From: Yersinia canariae
GTDB lineage: Bacteria > Pseudomonadota > Gammaproteobacteria > Enterobacterales > Enterobacteriaceae
Direction: 5' to 3'
Assembly: GCF_009831415.1 (NCBI RefSeq)
Contig: NZ_CP043727.1
Location: forward strand, 3,534,001 to 3,598,000
Length of the DNA: 64,000 bases
Position numbers and translations under genes: made by a program. Under the pieces are notes generated by a model. That model was not told the origin of the DNA and searched no databases. It saw only the letters and a program-made list of their open reading frames with translations. This document shows, piece by piece, positions 48,948 to 57,942 of this stretch; the stretch's first letter is position 1, and each line of letters starts with the position of its first letter.

Positions 48948-49721
48948 ATGCAAAGCCAAATCACCGACTCCCCCTCGACGACTCAGTCGACAGCTACATT
49001 CACTGAAGGAATAACTGACAGCCTCCCCATTGTTATCGGTTATTTACCTGTGGCTTTCGCCTTTGGTTTGAGTTCGGTAAAACTGGGCTTTACCCCGTGG
49101 GAAGGTATTTTCTTCTCTTGCATCATTTATGCCGGAGCCAGCCAATTTGTTATCACCGCCCTGCTCAGCGCGGGGATGTCATTGTGGGTTTCAGCATTGA
49201 CCGTGATGGCAATGGATATCCGCCATATCTTGTACGGGCCGGCACTGAAACACCGCATTGTCACTAAGATGTCCGGAAAAAAAACCGCCCTTTGGGCCTT
49301 TGGCCTGACAGATGAAGTGTTTGCCGCCGCGACCACCAAACTCATGAAAGACCAACGGCGCTGGAGCGAGAATTGGATGCTCGGCATCGCGCTCACTTCT
49401 TGGTTATCTTGGGTTGCGGGCACCGCTATCGGGGCGATGTTTGGCAATGGCCCGCTAGAGAATTACCCGGCAATTGAAGCTTCTCTTTCCTTTATGTTAC
49501 CCGCGCTATTTCTCAGTTTCCTGTTGGCGGCGTTTAAACGCCAATACAGCCTGACTGTTATTGCCTCGCTAACGGGCGCTTTGCTCGGCGTGTTGTTGTT
49601 CTCTATTCCGGTGGCTATTTTGGCCGGTATTGGGGGCGGATGTCTGGCGACCTTACTCCAGCCTGCTCGCGATGACCTCATCGATCCCCAAGAGACGGAT
49701 TCAGAGGAGCAGAAACCATGA
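48948..49721 (+). CDS. ygaZ: AzlC-family branched-chain amino acid exporter, large subunit
   Basis: 257 residues with about six membrane helices and no signal peptide. AzlC motifs: [20 protein letters not shown] near 22, [18 protein letters not shown] near 56 and [14 protein letters not shown] near 90. With AzlD it forms an exporter of valine and related amino acids (YgaZH in E. coli). It overlaps the AzlD gene by 4 bases. In E. coli the same pair stands next to mprA-emrAB, as here. Confidence 0.92.
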   Translation: MQSQITDSPSTTQSTATFTEGITDSLPIVIGYLPVAFAFGLSSVKLGFTPWEGIFFSCIIYAGASQFVITALLSAGMSLWVSALTVMAMDIRHILYGPALKHRIVTKMSGKKTALWAFGLTDEVFAAATTKLMKDQRRWSENWMLGIALTSWLSWVAGTAIGAMFGNGPLENYPAIEASLSFMLPALFLSFLLAAFKRQYSLTVIASLTGALLGVLLFSIPVAILAGIGGGCLATLLQPARDDLIDPQETDSEEQKP

Positions 49722-50059
49722 ATATGGATGTTTTAATTATTGGTTTGGTGGTGGGAACAGTAAATTATCTGTTTCGTTATTTGCCGCTGCGACTTGGGCC
49801 AGCGCGCAAACAAGCGGGCCTGCAACGAGGCAAACTCTCCCTGTTACTCGACAGCATCGGCATCGCCTCTATTTGTGCCTTATTAGTGGTTTCCAGTACA
49901 CCGGAGATTATGCATAACCCACAGAAATTAATTCCTACACTTATTGGTTTTTTGGTTATTTGTGGGTGCTTTTATAAAACTAACAGTATTATCTTCGCCA
50001 CGTTACTGGGCGCACTCAGCTACGGCCTGACATTCAAATTAATAATGCTTTTAGCGTAA
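49718..50059 (+). CDS. ygaH: AzlD-family branched-chain amino acid exporter, small subunit
   Basis: 113 residues with three to four membrane helices, starting [20 protein letters not shown] and containing [15 protein letters not shown] and [18 protein letters not shown]. It is the partner of the AzlC protein encoded just upstream, with a 4-base overlap. It lies 170 bases before mprA. Confidence 0.92.
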   Translation: MNMDVLIIGLVVGTVNYLFRYLPLRLGPARKQAGLQRGKLSLLLDSIGIASICALLVVSSTPEIMHNPQKLIPTLIGFLVICGCFYKTNSIIFATLLGALSYGLTFKLIMLLA

Positions 50060-50230
50060 CAATTTGCCTGAATTGTGAGCTAAAACACAATATCCTTACA
50101 ATTAATAATACTAATTACTCACACACAGTGACTGAATAACACTAATTGCTAAATTTTTCTGTTATTAACCCGTTTACATTATTAGTCACTACCGTTACTG
50201 TACCATTTGAAATTAATGAGGCTCCTTATA

Positions 50231-50743
50231 ATGGAAAGTTCCTTTAGTCCCATAGAACAGATGCTTAATTCTCGTGCTAAACGCCAGAAGAATTTCCCTT
50301 ACCAAGAAATTCTGCTGACGCGCTTATGTATGCATATGCACAGTAAATTGCTGGAAAACCGCAATAAGATGCTGAAAGCACAAGGAATTAACGAAACCCT
50401 GTTTATGGCGCTAATTACGCTGGAAGCACAAGAGAGCCACAGTATTCAGCCGTCAGAGCTCAGTGCCGCGCTGGGGTCTTCGCGAACCAATGCCACCCGG
50501 ATTGCTGACGAGTTGGAAAAGAAAGGCTGGATTGAGCGCCGCGAAAGCCATAATGACCGGCGTTGTTTGCATTTACATCTGACCGAAGCGGGTGTTGAGT
50601 TTTTAAATCAGCTGCTTCCCCCACAACATAAGTGTCTGCATTTTCTTTGGTCAACACTGGACGCCCACGAGCAGCAACAGCTTGAAACGCTGACGCGCAA
50701 GTTACTGACCCGATTAGACCAAATGGAAATACCAGAACAGTAA
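50231..50743 (+). CDS. mprA: MarR-family repressor MprA (EmrR)
   Basis: 170 residues from the ATG at 50231 ([19 protein letters not shown]), matching the family start; an in-frame upstream ATG at 50207 adds eight residues. The winged HTH is [25 protein letters not shown] near 70-95 with the wing at [16 protein letters not shown]. In E. coli it represses emrAB and is released by hydrophobic uncouplers and drugs. Here it precedes an outer-membrane factor gene and emrAB on the same strand. Confidence 0.95.
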   Translation: MESSFSPIEQMLNSRAKRQKNFPYQEILLTRLCMHMHSKLLENRNKMLKAQGINETLFMALITLEAQESHSIQPSELSAALGSSRTNATRIADELEKKGWIERRESHNDRRCLHLHLTEAGVEFLNQLLPPQHKCLHFLWSTLDAHEQQQLETLTRKLLTRLDQMEIPEQ

Positions 50744-50756
50744 TTCCAACATATCT

Positions 50757-50880
50757 AGCCCCTAAATAATTCGAGTTGCAGGAAGGCGACAAGCGAATGA
50801 ATTCCGATCAATTGACAGCCAGTCAATGATTCGGGTGAAAGAGCAGCCAACACATGCAACTTGAAGTATGACGGGTATAT
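50757..50880. repeat. ERIC repeat inside the efflux locus
   Basis: Runs from CCCTAAATAATTCGAGTTGC to AGTATGACGGGTATAT. It lies between mprA and the outer-membrane factor gene, whose start codon is only 14 bases beyond the right end, so its transcript probably forms the leader of that gene. Confidence 0.85.
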
Positions 50881-50894
50881 CCAGGTACATAACT

Positions 50895-52361
50895 ATGCTA
50901 TCCCCACATAGCTGGAGAGTCACGCCCTTGTTCGCCGTTTTATTACTGGCGGGCTGCGCCTCAAGCGATAATATTGCTCCTCAGTCTCAAATGCTGGATA
51001 ACCAACAACTGCAATTGGCACAGCCTAAAGTCAGTTCGTTGGCGCTAAGCCCTCAGTGGTGGCGGGTACTGGAAGATCCCCAACTTGATGCTTTGATGAC
51101 TCAAAGTTTACAAACCTCACCTTCGCTAAAACAAGCGGCGGCACGGGTACGTGAAGCACAAAGCGTGATGGGTCAGGCGGATGCGGCTAATGGCCCTAAT
51201 CTGGACCTCTACGGCAGCAGTAATCGGGAAAAGATGTCGCAAAACACACTGCAACCGTTCTTGCAGTCTTATCCCAATAAACCATTGTATGAAACCGCCA
51301 ATACCCTTGGCCTGAATCTTAGCTACGAGTTTGATTGGTGGGGTAAATACCGCAATCGGGTCAATGCTGCCAATGCGCAGGTTAATGCTGCTCGGGCAGA
51401 ACAGCAGCAGGCTGCACTGACATTGACCAGCTCGGTTGCCTCTGTTTATTACCAGCTACAAAGCAATTTTGCCCTGCAAAATGTGTTGCAGCAGGAAGTC
51501 GATAATAATGACAGTTTGGCTGAATTGCGTACCAAGCAATATCAGGCAGGCATCTATAGCATTGAAATTCCACAGCAAACACAAGCTCAGGCCGATACTG
51601 CCAAGCAGCAAATTATCCAACTGAAATCTCAAGGTGAACAGCTAAAACATCAGTTGGCGGCCCTGACAGGCCAAGGCCCAAGTGCGACACAAAATCTGCG
51701 TCCGGTGCCCTTGCCAGATATCACCCGCCTGGCCCCTAAAGGGGAGTTGACCACGGATTTACTGGGCCAGCGTCCGGATATCACAGCACAACGCCAGCTC
51801 GTTGAATCTTATGACCAGCGGGTTAAAGCGGCGCGCAAAGAATTTTATCCCAGCTTATCAATTACTGGATTTGCCGGTTTCTCGACCACTAACTTCCGGG
51901 GCACAAACCCCAATCTGTTAGAGGCGGCCAGTCAAGCATGGAACTTTGCACCTGCAATCTCATTGCCTGTTTTCCACGCGGGTGCGTTACGCAGTAAATT
52001 AGGAGAAGAATCAGCCCTTTATGACGAAGCGGTTGAATCTTACAACCAAACTATCCTCAATGCCGTGCGAGAAACTGCGGATGCCATCACCATCCAACAA
52101 AGCAGCCAACTCCAACTGCAACAAGCTATATCAGCGTCGCAATCTATGCAGAAAGTTTATGGTGTTGCTGACGCGCGTTATAAAACGGGGATTATTGGTC
52201 GGGACGAACTGTTAATTAGCCAGTCGCAATATCTACAACAGCAGCAATCAGAACTTAGCGCCAGCAATAATTTATTGCAGGCCAAGATTGGTTTGATCCG
52301 ATCACTCGGAGGTGGCTATCAGGCTCCCGTCAGTGATGGTTCACAAAATAAAACAATATAA
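50895..52361 (+). CDS. Outer-membrane efflux lipoprotein, NodT/OprM-like
   Basis: 488 residues from the ATG at 50895 (MLSPHSWRVTPLFAVLL). A signal peptide ends in the lipobox LLLAGCASSDN, so it is a lipoprotein anchored in the outer membrane. Two OEP domains follow, rich in coiled-coil (NRVNAANAQVNAARAEQQQA near 160 and the second repeat near 380), with VRDTADAI-like VRETADAITIQQ. It should form the exit duct of the EmrAB pump encoded next; E. coli EmrAB uses the unlinked TolC. An upstream in-frame start at 50868 lies inside the ERIC and is not preferred. Confidence 0.9.
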   Translation: MLSPHSWRVTPLFAVLLLAGCASSDNIAPQSQMLDNQQLQLAQPKVSSLALSPQWWRVLEDPQLDALMTQSLQTSPSLKQAAARVREAQSVMGQADAANGPNLDLYGSSNREKMSQNTLQPFLQSYPNKPLYETANTLGLNLSYEFDWWGKYRNRVNAANAQVNAARAEQQQAALTLTSSVASVYYQLQSNFALQNVLQQEVDNNDSLAELRTKQYQAGIYSIEIPQQTQAQADTAKQQIIQLKSQGEQLKHQLAALTGQGPSATQNLRPVPLPDITRLAPKGELTTDLLGQRPDITAQRQLVESYDQRVKAARKEFYPSLSITGFAGFSTTNFRGTNPNLLEAASQAWNFAPAISLPVFHAGALRSKLGEESALYDEAVESYNQTILNAVRETADAITIQQSSQLQLQQAISASQSMQKVYGVADARYKTGIIGRDELLISQSQYLQQQQSELSASNNLLQAKIGLIRSLGGGYQAPVSDGSQNKTI

Positions 52362-52381
52362 AATCAAGCGTGGAGAACACC

Positions 52382-53554
52382 ATGAGTGCAAGCGCGGAAG
52401 CTCAAGTGCCGCAACAACCGCAGAATAAAAAGAAGCAACGTAAACGCGTACTTCTCTTACTGACGGTTATTTTTATCATTATTGGGGTGGCTTATCTTAT
52501 TTATTGGTTCCTGGTGCTACGTCATCACCAAGAGACTGATAATGCTTATGTTTCAGGCAACCAAGTCCAAATCATGTCGCAAGTTCCTGGCAGTGTTGTC
52601 AGTGTTAACTTTGAAAACACTGACTTGGTCAAAAGTGGTGATGTCCTGCTGGCCCTCGACCCGACAGACGCCGAACAGGCCTATGAGCAAGCAAAAACCG
52701 CATTGGCAAACAGTGTGCGCCAAACCCACCAGCTCATGATTAACAGCAAACAGTATCAGGCCAATATTGCCCTGAAAAAAACGGAGCTGAGTAAAGCACA
52801 AAATGACCTAAAGCGCCGTGTGGTGCTGGGTTCTGTTGATGCAATTGGCCGTGAAGAGCTGCAACACGCCCGTGATGCAGTAGACGCCGCGCAAGCATCA
52901 TTGGATGTGGCGATTGCACAGTATAATGCCAATCAGGCGCTGGTTCTTGATACACCACTGGAGAAACAACCGGCTGTTGAGCAAGCGGCTGCCAAGTTGC
53001 GCGATGCCTGGCTCGCCCTGCAACGCACTAAAGTTGTCAGTCCAATTACCGGTTATGTCTCACGCCGAAGTGTGCAAGTCGGGGCCAAAATAGCCAACGG
53101 CGCGCCACTAATGGCCGTTATTCCTGCGAATGAAATGTGGATTGACGCCAACTTTAAAGAAACGCAGTTAGACAATATGCGTATCGGCCAATCCGCTACT
53201 GTGGTGACCGATTTCTATGGCAATGATGTTGTTTTCCAAGGCAAAGTTGTGGGCCTGGATATGGGGACGGGCAGCGCCTTCTCACTGTTACCCGCCCAAA
53301 ATGCCACCGGTAACTGGATTAAAGTGGTTCAGCGTTTGCCGGTTCGTATTGAGCTAGATGCCAAACAACTGGCTGAACATCCGCTGCGCATTGGTCTATC
53401 GACCACAGTGCGAGTGGATACCGCCAATCCCGACGGCCCAGTATTAGCGCAAAACGTGCGTAAAGAACCTGCATTTGTCACCCACGCGCTGTCCCTGGAT
53501 TTAGCGCCGGTTAATCAAATGATTGGCGATATTGTTCATGCAAATGCGGGTTAA
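52382..53554 (+). CDS. emrA: Multidrug efflux membrane-fusion protein EmrA
   Basis: 390 residues from the ATG at 52382 (MSASAEAQVPQQPQ), supported by GGAG 7 bases ahead. One amino-terminal membrane helix (about 23-45), then the HlyD/EmrA periplasmic part: ETDNAYVSGNQVQIMSQVPG, a coiled coil near 95-190 containing ALANSVRQTHQLMINSKQYQ, and TKVVSPITGYVSRRSVQVGA near 220. The end block FSLLPAQNATGNWIKVVQRL is nearly the E. coli sequence. It connects EmrB to the outer-membrane factor. Confidence 0.96.
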   Translation: MSASAEAQVPQQPQNKKKQRKRVLLLLTVIFIIIGVAYLIYWFLVLRHHQETDNAYVSGNQVQIMSQVPGSVVSVNFENTDLVKSGDVLLALDPTDAEQAYEQAKTALANSVRQTHQLMINSKQYQANIALKKTELSKAQNDLKRRVVLGSVDAIGREELQHARDAVDAAQASLDVAIAQYNANQALVLDTPLEKQPAVEQAAAKLRDAWLALQRTKVVSPITGYVSRRSVQVGAKIANGAPLMAVIPANEMWIDANFKETQLDNMRIGQSATVVTDFYGNDVVFQGKVVGLDMGTGSAFSLLPAQNATGNWIKVVQRLPVRIELDAKQLAEHPLRIGLSTTVRVDTANPDGPVLAQNVRKEPAFVTHALSLDLAPVNQMIGDIVHANAG

Positions 53555-53593
53555 TACTGATGCAAACGCAGGTTAAATGCGCCGGAGGCTACT

Positions 53594-55129
53594 GTGGCAC
53601 AAAAACCGCTTGAAGGTGCCCAACTCGCCTGGATGACAGTCGCACTATCATTAGCGACCTTCATGCAAGTGCTGGACTCCACCATTGCTAACGTGGCAAT
53701 TCCGACTATTGCCGGGGATCTTGGCTCATCCAACTCCCAAGGAACATGGGTTATCACCTCATTCGGTGTGGCAAATGCGATTTCTATCCCCATCACGGGG
53801 TGGTTGGCAAAACGCATTGGTGAAGTCAGATTGTTCCTGTGGTCGACGGGGCTATTTGTACTGGCCTCGTGGTTGTGCGGTGTGTCAAACAGCTTGGGAA
53901 TGCTTATCTTCTTCCGGGTCATTCAAGGGCTGGTCGCTGGCCCATTGATTCCGCTGTCGCAAAGCTTACTGCTGAATAATTACCCGCCCGCGAAACGAAG
54001 TATGGCCCTGGCATTGTGGTCGATGACAATTGTTGTCGCCCCTATTTTTGGGCCGATCCTTGGCGGTTATATCAGTGACAACTATCACTGGGGCTGGATC
54101 TTCTTTATCAACATCCCTATCGGGTTGGTGGTTATTTTGGTCGCGGGCAGCACCCTGAAAGGGCGAGAGACCAAAACCGAAATCAAACCTATCGATACTA
54201 TCGGGCTGGTGTTATTGGTCGTGGGTATCGGTGCCTTACAAATCATGCTTGACCAAGGTAAGGAGCTGGACTGGTTTAACTCAACCGAGATTATTGTCCT
54301 GACGGTTATTGCCGTGATTGCCATTACCTTCCTGATAGTGTGGGAGCTTACCGACGACCATCCGGTGATCGATTTGTCATTATTCAAATCGAGAAACTTT
54401 ACTATTGGCTGTCTGTGTATCAGCCTGGCCTATATGTTGTACTTTGGCGCAATTGTATTGCTGCCGCAGCTACTACAGGAGGTGTATGGCTATACCGCCA
54501 CCTGGGCCGGCTTGGCATCAGCGCCGGTGGGAATATTGCCGGTGCTGCTGTCGCCGATTATTGGCCGCTTCTCACATCGAATTGATATGCGGCAGTTAGT
54601 TACATTCAGCTTCATTATGTATGCGGTTTGTTTCTACTGGCGAGCATATACATTCGAGCCGGGAATGGACTTTGGTGCTTCGGCATGGCCGCAGTTTGTG
54701 CAAGGTTTTGCTATTGCCTGCTTCTTTATGCCACTGACGGCAATTACTTTGTCCGGTTTACCGCCGGAGCGCATGGCGGCAGCATCCAGCTTGTCTAACT
54801 TCCTGCGAACACTGGCCGGGTCGATTGGGACGTCAATCACCACCACCTTGTGGACGCAAAGAGAATCGATGCACCATTCGCAGTTAACGGAATTTGTTAA
54901 CCCGTTTAACCCGAATGCCACGCAGATGTATCAGGATCTGGAAAAACTGGGGATGAATCAGCAGCAAGCATCCGCTTATCTGGCGCGCGAGATTACTAAT
55001 CAGGGGCTGATTATCTCGGCTAATGAAATATTCTGGCTCTCGGCGGGCGTGTTCCTGCTGCTACTGGCGCTGGTGTGGTTTGCCAAACCTCCATTCACCT
55101 CTGGCGGTGGCGGCGGTGGCGCGCACTAG
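53594..55129 (+). CDS. emrB: Multidrug efflux MFS transporter EmrB
   Basis: 511 residues from the GTG at 53594 (AQKPLEGAQLAWMTVALSLA), preceded by CCGGAGGCTACT. A 14-helix DHA2 MFS proton antiporter exporting hydrophobic drugs and uncouplers. Motif A-like GWLAKRIGEVRLFLWSTG near 75 and motif C region LALWSMTIVVAPIFGPILGG near 140 are present. The carboxy end is SGGGGGGAH. It is the last gene of the efflux set and is followed by a terminator shared with the convergent yfiF. Confidence 0.96.
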   Translation: MAQKPLEGAQLAWMTVALSLATFMQVLDSTIANVAIPTIAGDLGSSNSQGTWVITSFGVANAISIPITGWLAKRIGEVRLFLWSTGLFVLASWLCGVSNSLGMLIFFRVIQGLVAGPLIPLSQSLLLNNYPPAKRSMALALWSMTIVVAPIFGPILGGYISDNYHWGWIFFINIPIGLVVILVAGSTLKGRETKTEIKPIDTIGLVLLVVGIGALQIMLDQGKELDWFNSTEIIVLTVIAVIAITFLIVWELTDDHPVIDLSLFKSRNFTIGCLCISLAYMLYFGAIVLLPQLLQEVYGYTATWAGLASAPVGILPVLLSPIIGRFSHRIDMRQLVTFSFIMYAVCFYWRAYTFEPGMDFGASAWPQFVQGFAIACFFMPLTAITLSGLPPERMAAASSLSNFLRTLAGSIGTSITTTLWTQRESMHHSQLTEFVNPFNPNATQMYQDLEKLGMNQQQASAYLAREITNQGLIISANEIFWLSAGVFLLLLALVWFAKPPFTSGGGGGGAH

Positions 55130-55150
55130 CGGCTAAAGCTCAATAATAAA

Positions 55151-55179
55151 AAGGGCACTGACTTATCATCAGTGCCCTT
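55151..55179 (+). terminator. Bidirectional terminator between emrB and yfiF
   Basis: Eleven-base stem AAGGGCACTGA / TCAGTGCCCTT with a 7-base loop, followed by TTTTACTTT on the plus strand and by TTTTTATTATTG on the minus strand, so it can end both convergent transcripts. Confidence 0.9.
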
Positions 55180-55224
55180 TTTTACTTTATGATTCAGTAG
55201 CCTAGCAAAACATCCAACTCTAAC

Positions 55225-56319
55225 TTACTGAGCGCTATTCTGACGCCACCATTCGGCCAATAGAATGCCGGTTGCCACCGAAACATTCAGGCTTTCAACT
55301 TTGCCAGTACCACCGATAGACACACTCACATCACCCTGCTGCCAAGCGCTGTCGGTCAAGCCATCACTCTCTTGCCCCAAGACCAGCACCATTTTGGCTG
55401 GCAGTTCAGCTTTCGACAGACTGACACCTTTATGGCTCGAGGTTGTCACTATGGTGTAACCCGCTTTACGGAAGGTATCCAACACCGAGAGGAAATCATC
55501 AGCATTGATAGCTTTGATATGCTCTGCGCCACCTTCAGCGGTGCGAACTGCTGCACCTGACTCCAGCATCGCCGGGTCTTGCAACAACACGCCGTTAATA
55601 CCGAAATGCGCGCAAGTCCGCATGATGCCGCCCAGGTTATGTGGGTTACCCACATCTTCCAGTGCCAACACGCAATCTTTCGCCTGAGTCTGCTGTTGCA
55701 GATAGGTTTCAGCATCCAGACCCTGACGTTTTTTAATCAGGAAGCACACGCCACCATGGTGTTCAGTGCCAGACGCCTTCGCCAGCTCATCTTCTTCAAC
55801 CACATGGTAAGCCTTGCGGTTAGCTGCCATCCATTTCAGCGCTTCACGAAAACGAGGGGTAACGGACTGCACGAACCAAGCTCGCACAATCGCATCAGGG
55901 CGGCTTTCAAACAGCGCTTTACAGGCATTCTCACCATAAACACGTGTCTCTTCAGCCCGTTGACGACGCAATTGTGCTGGGTCAACATGGCTTTTACCAC
56001 TGATGCCGCCGTGATCAAATTCAGGTTCTTCAGATGGCGCACGGGACACGGTTTTCCACGGTGAATCGTATGGGCCACTGCTGTCAGAACGCGCCGGGCG
56101 GCTAGGACTCACGCGTTCATTACGGCCAGAATCATTACGACGTGAGTCATTATTCCGCTGTGAACTGCCTCGACCCGCATTATCCCCCGGGCGACCTTTA
56201 CCTGCAGGACGCGGGTTTTTACCACGGTTATTGCTGTTACGGTCATCGCTGCTGTTTTCGTCACTGCGGACGTACATCACTTTAACTTTGCCGTTTTTGC
56301 CACTAAATGAATCGTTCAT
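55225..56319 (-). CDS. yfiF: SpoU-family tRNA/rRNA methyltransferase YfiF
   Basis: 364 residues from the ATG at 56319 ([20 protein letters not shown]), preceded by GGAGAAGACA. The first 120 residues are polar and arginine/glycine-rich, predicted disordered. An amino L30-like substrate domain follows, then the SPOUT fold with [20 protein letters not shown] near 220, [16 protein letters not shown] near 315 and [20 protein letters not shown] near 335, the knot that binds S-adenosylmethionine. The RNA target is not known to me. Neighbours match E. coli (trxC divergent). Confidence 0.9.
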   Translation of the reverse strand: MNDSFSGKNGKVKVMYVRSDENSSDDRNSNNRGKNPRPAGKGRPGDNAGRGSSQRNNDSRRNDSGRNERVSPSRPARSDSSGPYDSPWKTVSRAPSEEPEFDHGGISGKSHVDPAQLRRQRAEETRVYGENACKALFESRPDAIVRAWFVQSVTPRFREALKWMAANRKAYHVVEEDELAKASGTEHHGGVCFLIKKRQGLDAETYLQQQTQAKDCVLALEDVGNPHNLGGIMRTCAHFGINGVLLQDPAMLESGAAVRTAEGGAEHIKAINADDFLSVLDTFRKAGYTIVTTSSHKGVSLSKAELPAKMVLVLGQESDGLTDSAWQQGDVSVSIGGTGKVESLNVSVATGILLAEWWRQNSAQ

Positions 56320-56540
56320 TGTCTTCTCCACCAACGCGCAGGGCGCGAAGATTACCTGATGTCTGCCCGGTAAGCCATAAGCAAGCGCTAAAAGCTACCA
56401 ACTATCGTATTCATCGAATAAACCATTTTGGCACTTCCTTCATTTATCTTCATAATAGATAACAACCAAGAAACAATTCAACGATATTTGACTGTATGGT
56501 TTCTCTTCTATCTATTGAGATACACAATAAAGGCTAATTT

Positions 56541-56981
56541 ATGAATACGGTATGTACAGCTTGTATGGCGACCAACCGCCTACCGGAAGAACGTATTGAT
56601 GACGGCGCTAAATGTGGGCGCTGCGGCCACTCTTTATTTGATGGCGAAGTCATTAACGCCACCGCCGAAACACTGGATAAACTGCTGCAAGATGACTTAC
56701 CTGTTGTCATCGACTTCTGGGCACCTTGGTGTGGCCCTTGCCGCAGCTTTGCCCCTATTTTTGAAGATGTTGCCACAGAACGCGCCGGAAAAGTTCGCTT
56801 CGTTAAAATCAATACTGAAGCTGAACCCGCACTCAGCACGCGCTTTCGCATCCGCAGCATTCCCACCATTATGCTGTATCGAAACGGCAAAATGGTCGAT
56901 ATGCTCAGCGGCGCATTGCCAAAGGCAGCTTTTGATAATTGGCTAAATGAACAATTATCCGTGGAGCCCACTGCTCGCTAA
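56541..56981 (+). CDS. trxC: Thioredoxin 2
   Basis: 146 residues. An amino zinc finger with two CxxC motifs (VCTACMATN near 5-8 and [11 protein letters not shown] near 28-31) precedes the thioredoxin fold, which has the active site [12 protein letters not shown] near 65. Thioredoxin 2 is a cytoplasmic oxidoreductase induced by OxyR in E. coli; I could not identify a convincing OxyR site upstream. It is divergent from yfiF and followed by a terminator. Confidence 0.96.
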   Translation: MNTVCTACMATNRLPEERIDDGAKCGRCGHSLFDGEVINATAETLDKLLQDDLPVVIDFWAPWCGPCRSFAPIFEDVATERAGKVRFVKINTEAEPALSTRFRIRSIPTIMLYRNGKMVDMLSGALPKAAFDNWLNEQLSVEPTAR

Positions 56982-57037
56982 GCTAGTTTAACTCATTTAT
57001 CGCCATTCGGGGCCGCTCAAGTGCCCGATAAAGTCTC

Positions 57038-57072
57038 CGCCCTGACAGTTTTCTGTTGGGGCGTTGTTTTTT
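57038..57072 (+). terminator. Rho-independent terminator of trxC
   Basis: Stem CGCCCTGACAG / CTGTTGGGGCG (two G-U wobbles) with a 4-base loop, followed by TTGTTTTTTCTTTT. It lies about 57 bases past the trxC stop. Confidence 0.85.
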
Positions 57073-57135
57073 CTTTTATGGTATGACTGAGCGCAAGGGT
57101 TGATTAGAATAACGCTATTTCTTCAGGAGTCCGTC

Positions 57136-57885
57136 GTGACTGAATCATTTACCACCGACCATACTTTACCTTCGGTCATAACGACGGGAAATGCAGTACT
57201 GCGTTTACGCCAACAACGTTTATCCGCCTCCACCCGCCCTTATCGCGCTCGTGGTTGCCGCGCTATTCGCTGCCAAGGCTGCCTACTGACTGAGCGATTT
57301 TGTTTATGTGACACGATCAAACCGCAACCGGCCAACAGCCGCTTTTGCCTGATTATGTTTGACACTGAACCCCTTAAACCCAGTAATACCGGCCGCCTGA
57401 TTGCTGATATCCTCCCCAATACTCAGGCCTTTCTCTGGGCGCGAACTGAAGTTGCCCCGGAGTTATTAGCCGCAATACGCGACCCGCATCGCCAGCCTTA
57501 TGTCGTATTCCCGGAAAAGTATGCTGAACCCGGGCGGCAGGTGATCAATCAATTACCTGTCAGCGATAAACCACCGTTATTTATTCTGCTGGATGGGACT
57601 TGGACTGAAGCCAAAAAAATGTTTCGCAAAAGTCCTTATCTCGCCGGGTTACCAATGTTGTCGCTAAATGTCAGTCACACCTCGGATTATCAACTCCGTG
57701 AAGCACCACGCCCGGAGCAACATTGCACGGTGGAAGTCGCCGCAGCCCTGCTCCAACAAGCTGGTGATATTCAGGCGGCTGATGGGTTAACTGCGCATTT
57801 TCATTATTTTCGGCAGCAATATTTAGCTGGGAAACCTCATCATCCAGTGGGCCGAGTCACAGCAAGTCTGGAAGAAATCGCATAA
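57136..57885 (+). CDS. tapT: tRNA-uridine aminocarboxypropyltransferase TapT (DTW domain)
   Basis: 249 residues from the GTG at 57136, with AGGAGT ahead; the ORF from 57100 is longer than the family. The enzyme forms acp3U47 in tRNA using S-adenosylmethionine. A cysteine cluster CRAIRCQGCLLTERFCLCD near 45-60 suggests a bound metal, and the DTW-type motif appears as LLDGTWTEAKKMFRKSPYL near 145. It corresponds to YfiP, located between trxC and patZ as in E. coli. Confidence 0.92.
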   Translation: MTESFTTDHTLPSVITTGNAVLRLRQQRLSASTRPYRARGCRAIRCQGCLLTERFCLCDTIKPQPANSRFCLIMFDTEPLKPSNTGRLIADILPNTQAFLWARTEVAPELLAAIRDPHRQPYVVFPEKYAEPGRQVINQLPVSDKPPLFILLDGTWTEAKKMFRKSPYLAGLPMLSLNVSHTSDYQLREAPRPEQHCTVEVAAALLQQAGDIQAADGLTAHFHYFRQQYLAGKPHHPVGRVTASLEEIA

Positions 57886-57887
57886 AA

Positions 57888-57942
57888 TCAAGTAAGCGAA
57901 CGCAGCCAACACTCCTGTAACTTGAAAGATGACGGGGATATA
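57888..57942. repeat. Right half of an ERIC repeat at the patZ start
   Basis: CGAACGCAGCCAACACTCC and TAACTTGAAAGATGACGGGGATAT match the ERIC right half; the left half is missing. The repeat ends exactly at the patZ ATG (57942), and its GACGGGGATAT seems to act as the ribosome-binding region. Confidence 0.65.

Noticed and set aside
50868..50894. Upstream in-frame start for the outer-membrane efflux lipoprotein
   Set aside because: It lies inside the ERIC repeat and would put extra polar residues before the signal peptide; the ATG at 50895 gives a normal lipoprotein leader.
55579..56064. 161-residue plus-strand ORF over yfiF
   Set aside because: Antisense shadow of the methyltransferase gene without domain features.
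56335..56540. OxyR site upstream of trxC
   Set aside because: Pieces such as ATAGATAACA and CTATCTATTG are suggestive, but the spacing does not fit the tandem OxyR consensus.
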